64,000 nt of DNA from Symbiodinium natans (taxonomy: Eukaryota > Sar > Dinophyceae > Suessiales > Symbiodiniaceae): contig CAJNDS010002671.1 in assembly GCA_905221605.1 (NCBI GenBank), positions 17,001-81,000 on the forward strand, read 5' to 3'. Shown here piece by piece: positions 52,616 through 64,000 of the stretch (the first letter of the stretch is position 1; each line of letters opens with the position of its first letter). The notes beneath the pieces were generated by a model. It did not search any database. It saw only the letters and a program-made list of their open reading frames with translations, and had not been told where the DNA came from. The position numbers were made by a program, and so were the translations under genes.

Positions 52616-55439
52616 AGCACCCGGAAGTACTGCAAGATCCTCTGGGGCCACAGGGCCAACAGTGTGCCAACAGTGCCAGCGATTCACGAACAGTTTTCTG
52701 CATGATACAATTATACATTTGTTTTGTGATGTTGCTATACCCAATACATGCATGGCTTTGAATTCGTGGTGCCATCAGCCGCACAATGTTCGTCAGTCGT
52801 CAGGAGAGCTGTCCGGGGTTCCGCTGCCGAACGCCTGGACTCAATCAAGGACACCTGCAAGGGATGCTGAATGTGCCATGCCATTCTACACAGCAGGGGG
52901 CCCACAAGGCACAAGGATCGCAAATACATCAGCAAGCAGAAGGCTGCACTGTTACAGCCACCAGTGTCATTTTTTTCACGCAAGTCGACATGTGCTCCCT
53001 TGTCAGCCATGAGTGCTGCCACAGCAAGGAGCTGAGCTCACAAGCTGCCGCACATGCTCCTTGGAAGCAAGTGCAAGTGAGGTCGGATGCGGCCTAGGTC
53101 GAGAGTACACAGGGTGTACAAAGGGGGCACATGCGGAAGGCAAACGAAAGGTTGCAGTGGTAGTGTCTAGCCTTGCGCTCGCTAGTCCCACCAACTTATG
53201 ACACCGAGGTTAAAGATCTCACATGCGTGGCTTGGTTTGGTTAGAGTGATCGGAATCGCACGGGAGGCACATTGCATGGGTGTTGCCGGAACAATCCGGA
53301 GCACATGCGATTAGCTCGGACGATGTTTCCGAGTCGAAACTGCATTTTGTAAACGGCTGATTGGGGTATGTCTGTGTATTCAGATGGCTCGGATTCTCTT
53401 CTAGGCAGAACAGGACCCATAGCCAACGCTCCTTCGAGACTGTCGAGAGCAGACGCAGCTAGTGGATTCGATCTGGTTTCTGCAGCATCTTTGACTCGTA
53501 AAACTGAGCGCCGAGGCAACCACAAAGTTGGCCGGCATCGGCCCACAGTGCGGTGCAGAGCGACAACAGATGAAGGACCGGTAAGCATCAAAGATTTCAT
53601 GAGCTGGAAGTTGTTCGAAAATGGCTGTCAAGAGACTGGTGGCAAATGCTGCAGGTCATACACTTGTATCCACGAATGTGTGCATGCCGGCAGTTGCTTA
53701 GCGCGGGTTCAAAAAAAGAGTTTGCCATGCAGGAAGCTGCGGAAGGAGCAGGACGTTTGGTTCTGGACAGTTGTGGGCGGTAACAATGGGGGAATTTTCT
53801 GCATCTGGGGCAGTGTTGCAGGAGACCTCCTGGGGGGCCTGGTCTCCAGCCTGGTGAGACTTGGCAACTGTTTCAGTGCAAGACAGAGAGATACAAAGAT
53901 CCATGAAACTTGTACTTCGATCCGTGACCACCCATCCGGATTCTGGGTAATAACGAAAATTCCCACAACCAATGTAACCACACCATAAACGGCGACCTGT
54001 CCAGCCAAGGAGCTCGCGCGACGAAGGCGAGACCAAGCGGCGTCTGGGACGACTTGGCATGGGGCAGAGCATGCACAGTGGCAATGCAAATCGCTGCGTG
54101 CTGAGGCACGCCCCACCTGCACAGCAGATGGTGCGAGGTGGTCTCAAGCTATTGACGTCCATAACGGGCAACAAGAATGATGCTTGGTTTCACTTCCTGT
54201 TGCTTCCAAGCTTCACACAAGAAACGGGAGAGATAGTGAGAGCGAGAGAGAAAGAAAGCGCAACCAAGTATGTTATAATGCTAGGGAGCCACCTCGGGGC
54301 GTGCAGACGAGCGAAGGCTCCGGCACTCAGCCATTCAGAGAAGAAGAAGAGCAAGCGAGCAAGAAGAAGACAAAGCAGAGGTGGAAAGAGACCCGAAAAG
54401 CAAGAAACAGCGAAAGAGGAAGGAAAGCGGCGCGGGACCGAGTAAAATGAGGAAGTTCGGTGAACCAGGAGGTAGCCCTCAAACTATCAACTTCCTGAAC
54501 CCTCTTCTTCCTGACCCTGTCCTTCCAACTGTGGGCTCATGTGGGCTCTTCAAGTTCGGGTTTCACTTCAAAGATGTACCGTGAGTCAACAGCTGTTGGG
54601 CATCTCACACAGGCTGCAAGGCAGTGATGCACAGGTCTTTGTTTCGTGGCGAATGCGAGAGCGGAACGGATGTGAGAGATGGAAGTAGAGATAGATGTAG
54701 AAGGAGAAGGAGAATCCAAGGACCGGATATCTACACCACATATTTTTGTTTTTCGAAGCGCCTCTGTGGGTAAACAAGGACAGTGCACGAGCGGTGCGTG
54801 CACTGCGCAGCGAACATACTATGCGAACGAGCAGCACACTACGTACGTGCCTGACGACAGCACAATTTTCTTGGAGAACGTTCCACGTCTGCCATGTATT
54901 CTGAGTGTAATCTTGACAGTCTCGTTGGAGTCACTCAAACGGCTCCTCCTGCAGGAGTTGCATTCGCGAGGATTCTAAGTCCGCCGAGAAATTTCTAAGC
55001 ATGCACACAGCATCACTTTCCGCAGCTTCCCGGAGTATCCAGCCGAACGCAAGTGCCAAGCGGATGAAGCTTGTGCTTGCAAGCGTGATATGGCCCGCTC
55101 AATCCGCGGCTTTGCACCCCCAGTCTTCCTCTTTGGTCAGCATGATTTGCCGGACAACGGCAGGCCAATCATCTGGAACGGGCAGCAAACAGGATGCATG
55201 CTGCACAAGGGATCACAAGGCCTCCATCTGCTTACGTTCGCGTCTACGAGTGTGTCGCTGCACCGCAGAACATTCAGAACAACAGTACGAATGTCCGCCA
55301 AAGGCGAGGCGATCGCGACCGACGGTTTAACATTCCGCGCCTTCGAAGATCTGGCTTCTTTTACGATTTGAACTATTCAGCTCAGTAAAGTTGCGGAGAT
55401 TGTTTTGTGACTCGCCGACATGATGATACGCCGACAACC
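52616..55439. other. Unassigned; ORFs at 53368 (+) and 53709-54122 (-)
   Basis: The + ORF 53368-53988 (206 codons, ATG start) has a Cys cluster (CCRSYTCIHECVHAGSC). The overlapping minus frame reads VAVYGVVTLVVGIFVITQNP, a membrane-like stretch that could be an exon. Only one can be real and I cannot choose. 54220-54450 is purine-rich (GAGAGAGAAAGAAAG, AAGAAGAAGAGCAAG). Confidence 0.3.
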
Positions 55440-55885
55440 AGGTATTACGAAATCTGCAAGGGTTATTGCAAGCACGGCTTTGCAAGCGCAGAATTCCAGT
55501 ACTACGTATTTGCGAGGCTTCCGCAAGGGTGGAATTCCAGCACCGCGGATATTACCAGGGTTTTTGCATGTGCGGAATTCGAATCCACGGTTTTTGCCAG
55601 AGTTGTGCAAACGCGGAATTCCAGTACTGCAACGTTTGCGAGGGTTCGAGGCTTTTGAATGCGCAGGGTGCGAGAAGTTGTGAGGGCTGTGCAAGCACGG
55701 AGTTCCAGCAACCCAAAGATTGCGAGGGATTTATTGCAAGCACGGAGTTCAAGAACACCACAACACTTGTGATGGTTTTTGCAAGCGCGGAGTTCCTGTA
55801 CCACGGCACTTGCGAGGTTATCTTGTCGCATGTGCGGAATTCGAGTACCACCGTGTTTGGAAATGTGGAATTCCACTACTCGAAG
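55440..55885. repeat. Degenerate 42-45-bp satellite with a GAATTC/GAGTTC core
   Basis: The core GCGGAATTCCAGTAC recurs at 55491, 55532, 55575, 55616, 55700, 55745, 55790, 55837 and 55867. Spacing is 41-47 bp, with one double interval and a short last one. Between cores TTTGCGAGGGTTTTTGCA-like phrases recur. Translation gives repeated AEFQY/CEGF units, but stops and frame changes make a protein unlikely. Confidence 0.85.
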
Positions 55886-56060
55886 CAGAGGACACAAACG
55901 TCAAACGAACTACAAACGAATACAGAAGCAAGAAACGGGCAACAAGTGTCCCACAAGCACACAGTGCACGAACAACAAACGATCGGGAAACGAACAAAAC
56001 ACAAACACCAAACGAGCATTAAACTGACAGACAGCAAGCGACGAACAACAAAATACCACG
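55886..56060. repeat. ACAAACGAA-rich simple sequence
   Basis: Adenine/cytosine-rich run with recurring AACAAACGA/ACGAACAAC phrases, directly beside the satellite. Confidence 0.75.
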
Positions 56061-56071
56061 CGAAAGTCACG

Positions 56072-56126
56072 ATCCTCGTGACTGTCAGCACATCTCACCT
56101 GTCAAAGTAACGACAGTCACGAGGAT
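56072..56126. repeat. Perfect 15-bp inverted repeat with 25-nt loop
   Basis: ATCCTCGTGACTGTC (56072-56086) pairs fully with GACAGTCACGAGGAT (56112-56126). The left arm also contains the small palindrome GTCAC...GTGAC. It marks the edge of the satellite and A/C-rich block. Confidence 0.85.
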
Positions 56127-57388
56127 GGCGACTCCAACAGCCAACGCTCTTGTGATCGTCAGCAATGGCGATGCCACGCGATGCCGATGCGCTCACAACT
56201 CATGGCTGCCAGCACTTTTAGCCTTCGATGGGCCTGCGCAAAGACGCTTGGCGCGGATCCGAGTCGCTTCCCTACCCTTACACCAGCAACTCTTGAATCG
56301 AAAACCCTGCTTCTCTACGCATGCAGAAGTAGGAAGAAAGAAAGAAGGAGAATAAGAAGACAGAGACCAATGTAAGAAAGATTCACTTTTTGATTGCGAG
56401 CCACAAGCCCTGTCTCGTGATCGCTTGGATGCTAAGGCGTAGAACGTATCGCGGCAGACACATGATGAGTGTACAGTTCAAGTGCTGTTGGCGAACTACA
56501 GGGCTGCGAAAAGAAGGAGCCCTGTGCCAAAATGTTTACACATGCCAAATGTAGCTGCAGCAGTTCAGCTCACCTTGCACAGGAGCTTTAGCAGTGAGCT
56601 GCTCTACAGTAGACTCTAGACATGCAGAGCTCCCAGCGATGCGTGGAAAACGTGGAGCAAGCCGTGATGGTTGCATGCTTGGGCTATGATGTGCTGGAGC
56701 GGAGCCGCCTTCTTCACGGAATGAATTGCCTATCATATCCTCAGCTTTGCTAAGACTGGCTGGTACCATGTTGAACATGCCTTCTTAAAAATGCTGAGTT
56801 TCTGACGAGTCTGCTGAGTCTACGGAGCCTGCGGTGCTCTGATCCAAGGACGCACGAGTTCCAATTTTCGGCATTGATTGCCACAGTGTAGTAAACGAGT
56901 GGAACGGTGCCTTGGACACGCACATTGGGGGAACATTGGGAACATGTGGGCGCTTCTGGAAGAGTCTGGGGAGAAGAGTGGTGTTCTCAGCATGGGGCTT
57001 CATTCATCACAAAGGCGCAGCTGCAAAGGCCGTGGGCTTCAGCAAAGGGCAGGCGCTGGTCTTACAAATCGACAGAATTCACTTCAATACCGTAAAATGC
57101 TGCTCATGCAAGCTCGTGATCGGGATCCAGCTGCCTCAGTCTGCATGATTTTCGTGCATGCCCGTTGCGTCCTGCTGGTTGGGCTCAAGGCAAACAAGGC
57201 AGTGTGGATAGGACTCCAGGGCTCCCGTGAGCCTCTGGGAGATCCCTTCAGCTGCTTTGCCACGTTCTACTTTGCATCAGGCCTTCTTCCGGCCAGGAGC
57301 CTGGCCAGTGATGCAACGTGCTGCAACGCATAGTTCCGATTGGCAACATGCGCTTTTTCTTCGTTCTATTCAATATTCCCTCATATTT

Positions 57389-57391
<3 letters not shown>
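56127..57391. other. No recognisable gene
   Basis: Short ORFs only; nothing supported. Confidence 0.4.

Positions 57392-57424
<33 letters not shown>
57392..57424. repeat. (GA)n microsatellite
   Basis: About 16 uninterrupted GA units. Confidence 0.97.
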
Positions 57425-57425
<1 letters not shown>

Positions 57426-58344
57426 AACTCAGGTCCGGCATGCAGGCCAAGCGGTTCAGCCAAGTTTGATGCAGTAGTCTTGAACGCCCCTGGGGTCCAC
57501 AGAAGTTGTGCGGGACTGGGGACAGATGCTGGGAGGATACATTCGATGCTGGTTGCTTGCTCAGCCTGGGGGTTCTTATCCGCCTTGCAGCTGCGGCGAT
57601 CAATTACGTGGCAAGGCGGCAGCCATGATTGTTGTAGCGTCTTCTATCTGCCGCCGTAGACATGAAGCTTCTTTTGACTCAGGAAATCTACTGCATGCTA
57701 GACGGCGCCACGTCGGCATTATGCTGCATTGAGCCATGGGCGTAAACGAATAGAATAGCCGAGGCAGTGCTTGACAGCCGACATCCAAGCTAAGGTTCTG
57801 CGTCAGACGTTCCCAGCATCACTGAGCTGTCAGATTATGCAACCCCGCCTTGAAGCAAGCAATGGCAAGCATGCTTTTGAAATGGTCAAACCACTCAGCC
57901 CAGGCAACCGGCACTCGAGGGCCCTGGCGTTACGCGCTCTCGTTGCTCTCGGTGGTTTTCAGAACCTCGACTGAAATGTCCACATGGTGGAAGAACGTCC
58001 GCAGGGGCAGTTGCTGCTTAGGTGATGGCTGCTGCTGTCTCGTGCCTTGGTCTTTGACCTTGAGGAATGTGATGAACATGTCCTGCAAGGTGCCGAGATG
58101 GGTCGTATGAGCATGTATGAGCACCTTCAAGCCTCGTATTTGATGCTCAGGTGCTGCTCCATGCTTCTGTGCAGCTGCACGGGCGCCACACTTCGGGGGC
58201 CAGCCTTCTCCAGGATTGGGAACCGCTGAGTGGTCTGAGTGTTGTGCAAGCAAGGTAAGCCAGGTAAGGTCTACCGCTGTCAGCTTCTATGCAAAACAAT
58301 GGCAGGCTTTGGTCATCGGCAGTTCTGGCCTGGACTTTGTGCAG
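57425..58344. other. No recognised gene; presumed intron or upstream DNA
   Basis: No motif. Tandem GGTAAG phrases at 58253-58268 and several CAG sites precede the membrane-protein exon. Confidence 0.35.
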
Positions 58345-58824
58345 GCGGCAACCACTGAGTTTCGGCTCCACTATGTCCTGATCCAGATGGCTGGTTGCAC
58401 AATGTGCCTGACGTTGCTGCACATCCTATTCGTGCTCTACCGAACAGGTCGACAAACACAACGCATACAGACAGCTTGCTTCACATTCACGGTGTTGTGC
58501 ATGGATCTCGTGCTGGTGGCTGCACTTCACAACCACTGGATCAGAGAACAGTCGCTTTCTTCGGTCACGTGGACCGCGTTGGAGTATTTGGGCATGGTAC
58601 TTTACACGGCAGATACTTGGAAGCAATTGGTGTGCTCGGCTGCTCGGCCCATTGTTGTGCTTCTTGGGCAGCTGCAAAACAAGGTTATGGTCCAGATTGG
58701 AGGCCTGCTTCCAGCTGCCACTGTGAAGCTAGGTTGGCTGCCGCGCATTGTCTCAGACGAATCCGCAGCCGCAAAGTCTCTGCTGCCCAAGCATTCCCCG
58801 GATAGCGGAAGACCTTACAACAAG
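58345..58824 (+). CDS. Candidate exon of a membrane protein
   Basis: It follows TGTGCAG and ends at CAAG|GTGGGT, 480 bp, exactly 160 codons in phase. It reads AATTEFRLHYVLIQM, then hydrophobic segments CLTLLHILFVLY, CFTFTVLCMDLVLVAAL and LEYLGMVLYTADTW, with a basic loop (RTGRQTQR) between the first two. The C-terminal part is amphipathic (PIVVLLGQLQNKVM) and hydrophilic. The frame is also open to 58216 upstream, so the 5' edge is a guess. No family recognised. Confidence 0.45.
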
Positions 58825-59148
58825 GTGGGTGCCTGACAACGCGTGCCGACGTATTGCCAAAACAAATTGTAGTCTCAGAGTTGCTGAGGTTATCTTTGTT
58901 AGAAGTCCTTCCTGGAAGTCCTTGCATCAGTGGCCTTGGCCAAGTATACATTCAAAAAAGTGTGTGTGTGTGTGTGTGGCCCCGGGCGTGCATTTCACTG
59001 GCCGGGTTTCGGCAGCATCGGCAGACGGAGCACACTTGTCATGTGCACATGATGGTATCTGCAGCGGGACGAGGGTGCAGCGGAGGTCTTTGGAAAACCG
59101 CTTGCAAGCCTGTTCTCCGACGACCCTGGACTGACTGATTCACCCTCA

Positions 59149-61770
59149 GTGTGGCCGCCGATGCAGAGACTGCAGTGTCCATGTGCAGATACGAGAGCTT
59201 CTATGACCCTCTGTAGCCTCCGAAGGGCTTCCTGTTTTAGTGCATCTCTAGGTGCTGCAAATGATCTTCAATGGTTCGTTGACGAACATAGGAAAAGTAG
59301 AGAGTCACTGGAAAGGGAGGGGCATCCTGTTTCAAACCGGGTTCGCAAAGACAGGCACAAGGGCCAGGAGGTCGTGCACAAGTATGAGCCCTCCAGTAGA
59401 GATTCTGGCCCACTCACACATGTAGCTCTTAGCTATGTCATCCCGTTGTCAATAGTCTGGCCCCCGTGGCTGAGGTCGCAAAGGCTTTCGACAGAGCCAG
59501 AAAGGCCTCTCGTCCACCATTCTGTCAAGCCTTCAATCCTTGCGACTGGGCCTTCTTGCTACTACCCTGACTACACACGGGTTGGGGCGTGGACATGAAG
59601 GACTGGCAGCTCATAAATGGGGGGATGCTTCACATGGCGGGCCACCTGCCAGCCGATCATTCTTCGATTAGGCACCTAGTTGTGTCGGCTTTTGGTCAGG
59701 GCGAGGAGGTGCAGCCAATTCATGCCAACTTGCTGGTGAAAGGCACGCTCTTGCATGTCCCACCTCCCTCCCCCTCTGATTCTTTGACCTGCTCTCTCTG
59801 TGCGACTGCTAGCTGCTGTCGGACTTCATACTTCGTGGTGTTTGCCTGCAAGGTGGAGGGCTACAGCGTTTCCTGCTCCACCCTGCCTTGAGAGGCGATG
59901 TCGGGGAGGCGGCTGGACATGGACTTCCCAAGCATCCCAAGCCCAGACTTATCCGACCCTTGGCAGTCTGAACACTTGGCAGTCTGAACACTCCCCAGCT
60001 GCAGGGGGTCATCTGCATAGCGCAGGAGGTCGAATCTGCCGAGGCACGAACGCAGCGGATTGCAGGCCAATATGCTGTAGCATTCCACTGCCCATGCCAG
60101 GAGGTTCCTTCGGTTGACCACGAAGATTTCAATGCAGTCCTTGACAAGGTGTCGCTCTCGGTGTCGCCCTCGGGAAGCAAGAGCGTGCGGCGTGGAGTGC
60201 GGGCGGGCCGGGACGATGCTCGAGGCAGTGTGTCGGCGTATTCGGCGTGGGCCGATGTACGAGAATTCTATAAACTACATATCGAGGAGCCCTTGCGGTG
60301 CCCAGTGTTCCTTGTCCAGTCAGGTGATCGAAGCGGCTCCTTCACCGAGTCTTCTTGTGGATATGGCTGGAAAGGCCATGCGGTCATTTAGAGGGTTGAG
60401 ATATCCCGGACGGCAGTGAGGTCATGCTTTGGAACAAGCCAGCGGAGAAGCTGAGCGGCTTCAAAAAGGACCCCATCTACGCCCGCTGCCACTGGTCTTG
60501 ATCAAGGCCTGTTGTGTGCAGGAGGAGGTGCTGGGCAGGCCCCTCTTGGAACTGATTTGTGGCGATGGTGGGGATCTTGTTCGAGACTTAGTGCCAAAGC
60601 TTTGCATAGTCGGGCAGGTCACACGGTCACGCATGTCTGCTTTCAGCCGAGGATGCTGTGTTTGTGGATACATTGGATGGCCAGGACACATTCGGTTTCG
60701 AGTGCCTAGCTGAGCTGGCTTTCCGCGACTTCCCTGCTGCAAGTGGTGTCTCTCTGCTGACCCAGGTGTGATCTTCTGACGAAGGATGGCCGAGTCGTAC
60801 TGCTGGAGATGAATGCCACCGCACGATTCGATGTTGCTCGTCATCGCATTAGCATCATTAGTGCTTGGCGGCGCTGGACCCTGGCCGTGGGCGGTGTCCA
60901 AGCTTAGAAACTCAACCAGCGGCGCCTGTCAAGGCTTCGGGCGAGGCGGTTGGCGTCATTGTAATGGCGCAGGACGGATTGCCCTACCTCCTCCGCAGAT
61001 GCTGCTCCGACGTCATTCTGATCCGATTTCATGGAAGGATCGATCTGGATTGGATGACCCGGCGCTGCGGAATCAGGCCGTGCTTTTTTGGATAAGATAT
61101 GTCGGTTACGTCGCAGAATAATGTCGGTGACATCGCAGATACAGCATAACACTACATTTGTCAGTTGCAGATCGGCATCCCGCGGTTGTCGTCTCCTCGA
61201 AGCACTTTCGAGATTTTCTGGATGCCATTGTGTTGGCAGGGGTGTGTGGCCCTACCGTATGTGGTGTGACAAGCAATGCAACTCCTCACCTGCGTGGCAT
61301 GACGCCCAACTTGCAGCTGGCCATCCACAACCATAGCAGAGTTGGAGAGCTGTGTCCCATCCTTTTCGCTTTGCCGAGCGCAGCTCCTGTATTGCTGTTG
61401 CATACACACGGATCCCGTACAGCAGTCGACTCCTTGGTGTGGTTCGGATCTGAAGTGCATCTGAGAATGAGCAGGTGGAGACGCTGGTGGCCGAGGAACT
61501 GATGCTTTTTGCTCGGAGCTTGGACGCCAGGGCGTTCCAACTATCGGCTATGGGGTGGGGGCTTCGGCCGTGTAGCCGCTTGCTCGCCTGAGCCGTCAAA
61601 CCTTCTGTTCCCCGACCCCAAAAGTCAACCTGAAAAGGTTTCATGTGGGGATGTGGCCACGCGGTCTGAGGAAACATCGCTGCGGCCAATCTTCACCATT
61701 GATGGAGATGGGCAAATCGAGGCGGACGCTTCTGGTATTCTGCGCTCGCGAAGGATTCTTGTTAGAGTTC
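59149..61770 (+). CDS. Cluster of candidate exons, same strand (tentative gene continuation)
   Basis: Protein-like stretches on +: 59250-59590 (LQWFVDEHRKSRESLE, YEPSSRDSGPLTHVAL), 60101-60323 (EVPSVDHEDFNAVLDK, WADVREFYKLHIEEPL), 60522-60617 (EEVLGRPLLELICGDGGDLV), about 60649-60768 (EDAVFVDTLDGQDTFGF, ELAFRDFPAASGVSLL), about 60930-60995 (KASGEAVGVIVMAQDG) and 61475-61550 (VETLVAEELMLFARSLD). Most lie between CAG and GT. When I checked junctions (60323/60522 and 60617/60647), simple GT-AG splicing did not keep phase, so they are not shown to form one gene; noncanonical donors or errors in my exon ends are possible. Confidence 0.3.
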
Positions 61771-61829
61771 TGCTCCTGTTTTTGAGTGGGGTGTGGGTGG
61801 GTGGGGGACGTAGGCAAGGAACGGCCAGA

Positions 61830-61991
61830 GAGAAGCAAGAAGTTAAGAAGAAAAGGAGGAATGATGAGGGAAGGAGCGAAGGAGGGAAGGATGGAAAGAG
61901 GGCAGGAGGAGGGAAGGGAGGGAGGGGGAGGGAGGGGAGGGAGTGGCGGGAGGGGAGGAGGTGCCGGAGAGAAGCAAGACATGAAGAAAGA
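61830..61991. repeat. Polypurine tract
   Basis: GAGGGAAGGAGGG-type sequence, nearly all purine on +, 65 bp before the polypyrimidine tract below. Confidence 0.85.
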
Positions 61992-62055
61992 CATGGGTCA
62001 GGCATGCATGCCTTTTCTTTAACTTGCATGTTCTAAATTGCAGAAAAATCCTCTC

Positions 62056-62722
62056 GCTTTCCCCCCCCTCCTCTTCCCGCTTTCCCCCTTCCCCCCTTCC
62101 CCCCTTCCCCCCTTCCCCCCCTTCCCCCCCTTCCTCCCCCTTCCTCCCCCTTCCTCCCCCTTCCTCTCCCTTCCTCTCCCTTCCTCTCCCTTCCTCTCTC
62201 CCTTCCTCTCTCCCTTCCTCTCTCCCTTCCTCTCCCCCTTCCTCTCCCTTCCTCTCCCTTCCTCTCCCTTCCTCTCCCTTCCTCTCTCCCTTCCTCTCTC
62301 CCTTCCTCTCCCCCTTCCTCTCCCCCTTCCTCTCCCTCTTCCTCTCCCTTCCTCTCCCCTCTCTCCTTCCTCCCTTCCTCTCCTCTCCCTCCTCTCCCCT
62401 CTCCTCTCTCCCTTCCTCTCCCTTCCTCTCCCTTCCTTCCCTTCTCTCCCTCCTCTCCCTTCCTCTCCCTTCCTCTCCCTTCCTCTCCCTTCCTCCCTCC
62501 TCCCTTCCTCCCTTCCTCCCCCTCCCTCCCCTTCCTCCCTTCCTCCCTTCCTCCCTTCCCCTCCCCTCCTCCTTCCTCCCCCTCCTCCTTCCTCCCTTCC
62601 TCCCTTCCTCCTTCCTCCCTCCTCCCTTCCTCCCTTCCTCCCTTCCTCCCCTTCCTCCCTTCCTCCCTTCCTCCCTTCCTCCCTTCCTCCCTTCCTCCCT
62701 TCCTTCCTTCCTTCCTTCCTCC
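62056..62722. repeat. Polypyrimidine tract, about 667 bp
   Basis: Almost pure C/T on +, made of CCTTCCTCTCC/CTTCCTCCC units in shifting registers. Pro/Ser/Leu and Glu/Gly/Arg ORFs of up to about 400 codons across it on both strands are low-complexity artefacts. Confidence 0.97.
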
Positions 62723-64000
62723 ATGCACGTCCGCAAATGCTGGAACATGCAGGGCTTGGAGCCTCCAACCATCAAGAATTTGCAGCACCTGCAGCCCCAC
62801 ATAGCCCAACAAAAAAAAACACACCAAAGGACCTTCACCTTCAAAAAACAAGAAAACCCCTGCTGCTGCGTTCGTGCGAGGCCTGGAACCGGAAGGCGCG
62901 TCGAAGCGCAAGTGACGGAAAGTGGGCGTGTGCAAGGGAGGAAGTGGAAGGATCTGGCATCCGTCAAAGCAGGTGGCTGAAATTACGGGTGTCACGGAGA
63001 AGGAGGCACCAGTGTGGCCTTTGCGTGAGAGCACAGTTTTTCCTGCAGTTGCTGAAGGCAGCCGGTCAGCCTGTACTTTCACTAGGCTGCATTGTGGAGG
63101 ACTGGATGTCACAGCTGATTGTAGCTGCCTCAATCCTGACCCTTCTTAACATTCACCGAGCTTTGCCTTCACAGTTGCTGGTGCGAAAACGGGTGTTCGA
63201 GAGTGCCACATACGCCCACATTCATGAGTCATTGTAAAGACCCTGAGAGGTGTTTGGTGCTTGAAACGTCACACCGCCAAACAAGACGAACAGTAGTTTC
63301 TCTTGTAGGGACGGTAACAAATATGGAATATGCATCCTTCTTCGAGGGCTCCCTTCCTTGACGAGTCTTTGCGGTGTGGGCAAACGAGTCTGAGTGTGGA
63401 AGGCAGGAAAGCCAGGGAGCTAGGCCTTAGTCTTGCTTTAGTAGGCACGTCGCACAAGGTCAGCGAGTTATTGATTTTCTGGCGTAGGTTGGGGTAGGGG
63501 GGGGGCAGGTCAATATGGAACGGCTCGAACAGCCGTTCTTTTGGGGGGGGCGGGAGGGAAGGGTTGGCGGGTCAACCCAGCCATAACAAATCCCTGCACC
63601 TTCCTTCTCTTGTCGTCGTGCTTCCTTGGGTACAGTGATTGTGCTTCTATGCCTGTGTGTGCCAAACAGACTGGTGGGTTGTCGTCGCTGCTGTATGATA
63701 ACTATGATGCGCAATGTTGCTTCCTTCGTTGGCCATCCGGTCGTTTTGATTGACGATTGGACAATTGTCTGTGCGAAGCTCTGCCTGCACTCAACATCGT
63801 AAGGTTGAGGGTTAAGGACAGGCTAGTGTGATGCAACCTGTAATCTGTGGAGAGCTGCAGGTTTGCAGACGTTTTTTTTTCAGGAGGACGTGCAGCAGAT
63901 ATCCGGGGCCTTGCGACGAATATATGGTCGCATCCCCAGCCATTAGTCCCTGAGTCCCTGTGGGTCGTGTCAGAAGCTTGGCAAGCAGGTGGCGAGGCCA
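62723..64000. other. No recognisable gene
   Basis: Short ORFs; G-runs at 63497-63508 and 63541-63558. Nothing else supported. Confidence 0.4.

Noticed and set aside
55466-56110. 214-codon repeat protein with AEFQY/CEGF units
   Set aside because: The repeat is visible at DNA level with variable spacing (41-47 bp) that changes frame, and the minus frame is equally open; a satellite is the simpler reading.
61843-63237. ORFs of 250-400 codons, Pro/Ser/Leu- or Glu/Gly/Arg-rich
   Set aside because: They arise from the polypyrimidine/polypurine tract; no non-repetitive domain and all frames are open.

Overview
The window reads as nuclear DNA of a dinoflagellate, probably of the Symbiodiniaceae or a close relative. 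This is inferred from four things: retroelement proteins of types I know mainly from dinoflagellate genomes, degenerate TTTAGGG (Arabidopsis-type telomere) arrays, very few long intact host ORFs, and short exon-like open stretches bounded by CAG/GT. There is no bacterial gene organisation, rRNA or CRISPR. Several predicted ORFs begin at GTG/TTG, so their starts are only open-frame limits.

1-15.5 kb is a stack of retroelements on the + strand. An eroded Ty1/copia-like element (1-2175) keeps RT, RNase H and a C-terminal cytosine-methyltransferase-like domain. Next is a 9.3-kb tyrosine-recombinase (YR) retrotransposon (2820-12101). Its split direct repeats are ordered A1 ... B1A2 ... B2, and its genes run YR, Gag-like, C5-methyltransferase-like, an oxygenase-like accessory region, then RT-RNase H. 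A 5'-truncated LINE with 19-bp target duplications interrupts the YR gene, and several small indels break the polyprotein. A second RT-RNase H element (12102-15191) ends in two identical 273-bp repeats and abuts a minus-strand LINE endonuclease fragment.

15.5-23 kb is a degenerate telomere-like array with a roughly 320-bp higher-order period. Two inserts with definable ends split it: a 1.88-kb element with terminal inverted repeats and an 8-bp target duplication (hAT-like, no transposase seen), and a 2.96-kb element with miniature A1 ... B1A2 ... B2 repeats and no target duplication. The second looks like a non-autonomous relative of the YR elements.

23-30.4 kb is a graveyard of non-LTR retrotransposon pieces in both orientations (endonuclease, RT palm, RT C-terminus, zinc-finger-like region), capped by a 419-bp (GT)n tract. 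30.4-64 kb holds few recognisable elements. It has more telomere-like blocks near 33 kb, some membrane-protein ORFs or exon candidates (36.3, 51.8, 58.3 kb), other possible exons (40.4, 60-61.7 kb), a 42-45-bp satellite at 55.5 kb, and a 670-bp polypyrimidine tract at 62 kb. Host gene models there are tentative because I cannot chain exons with confidence.

The strongest new observation is the YR-first retrotransposon with methyltransferase-like and oxygenase-like domains. The 2.96-kb element independently supports the split-repeat reading, because its flanks rejoin into the surrounding repeat. All family assignments come from motifs recognised by eye, not from database searches.
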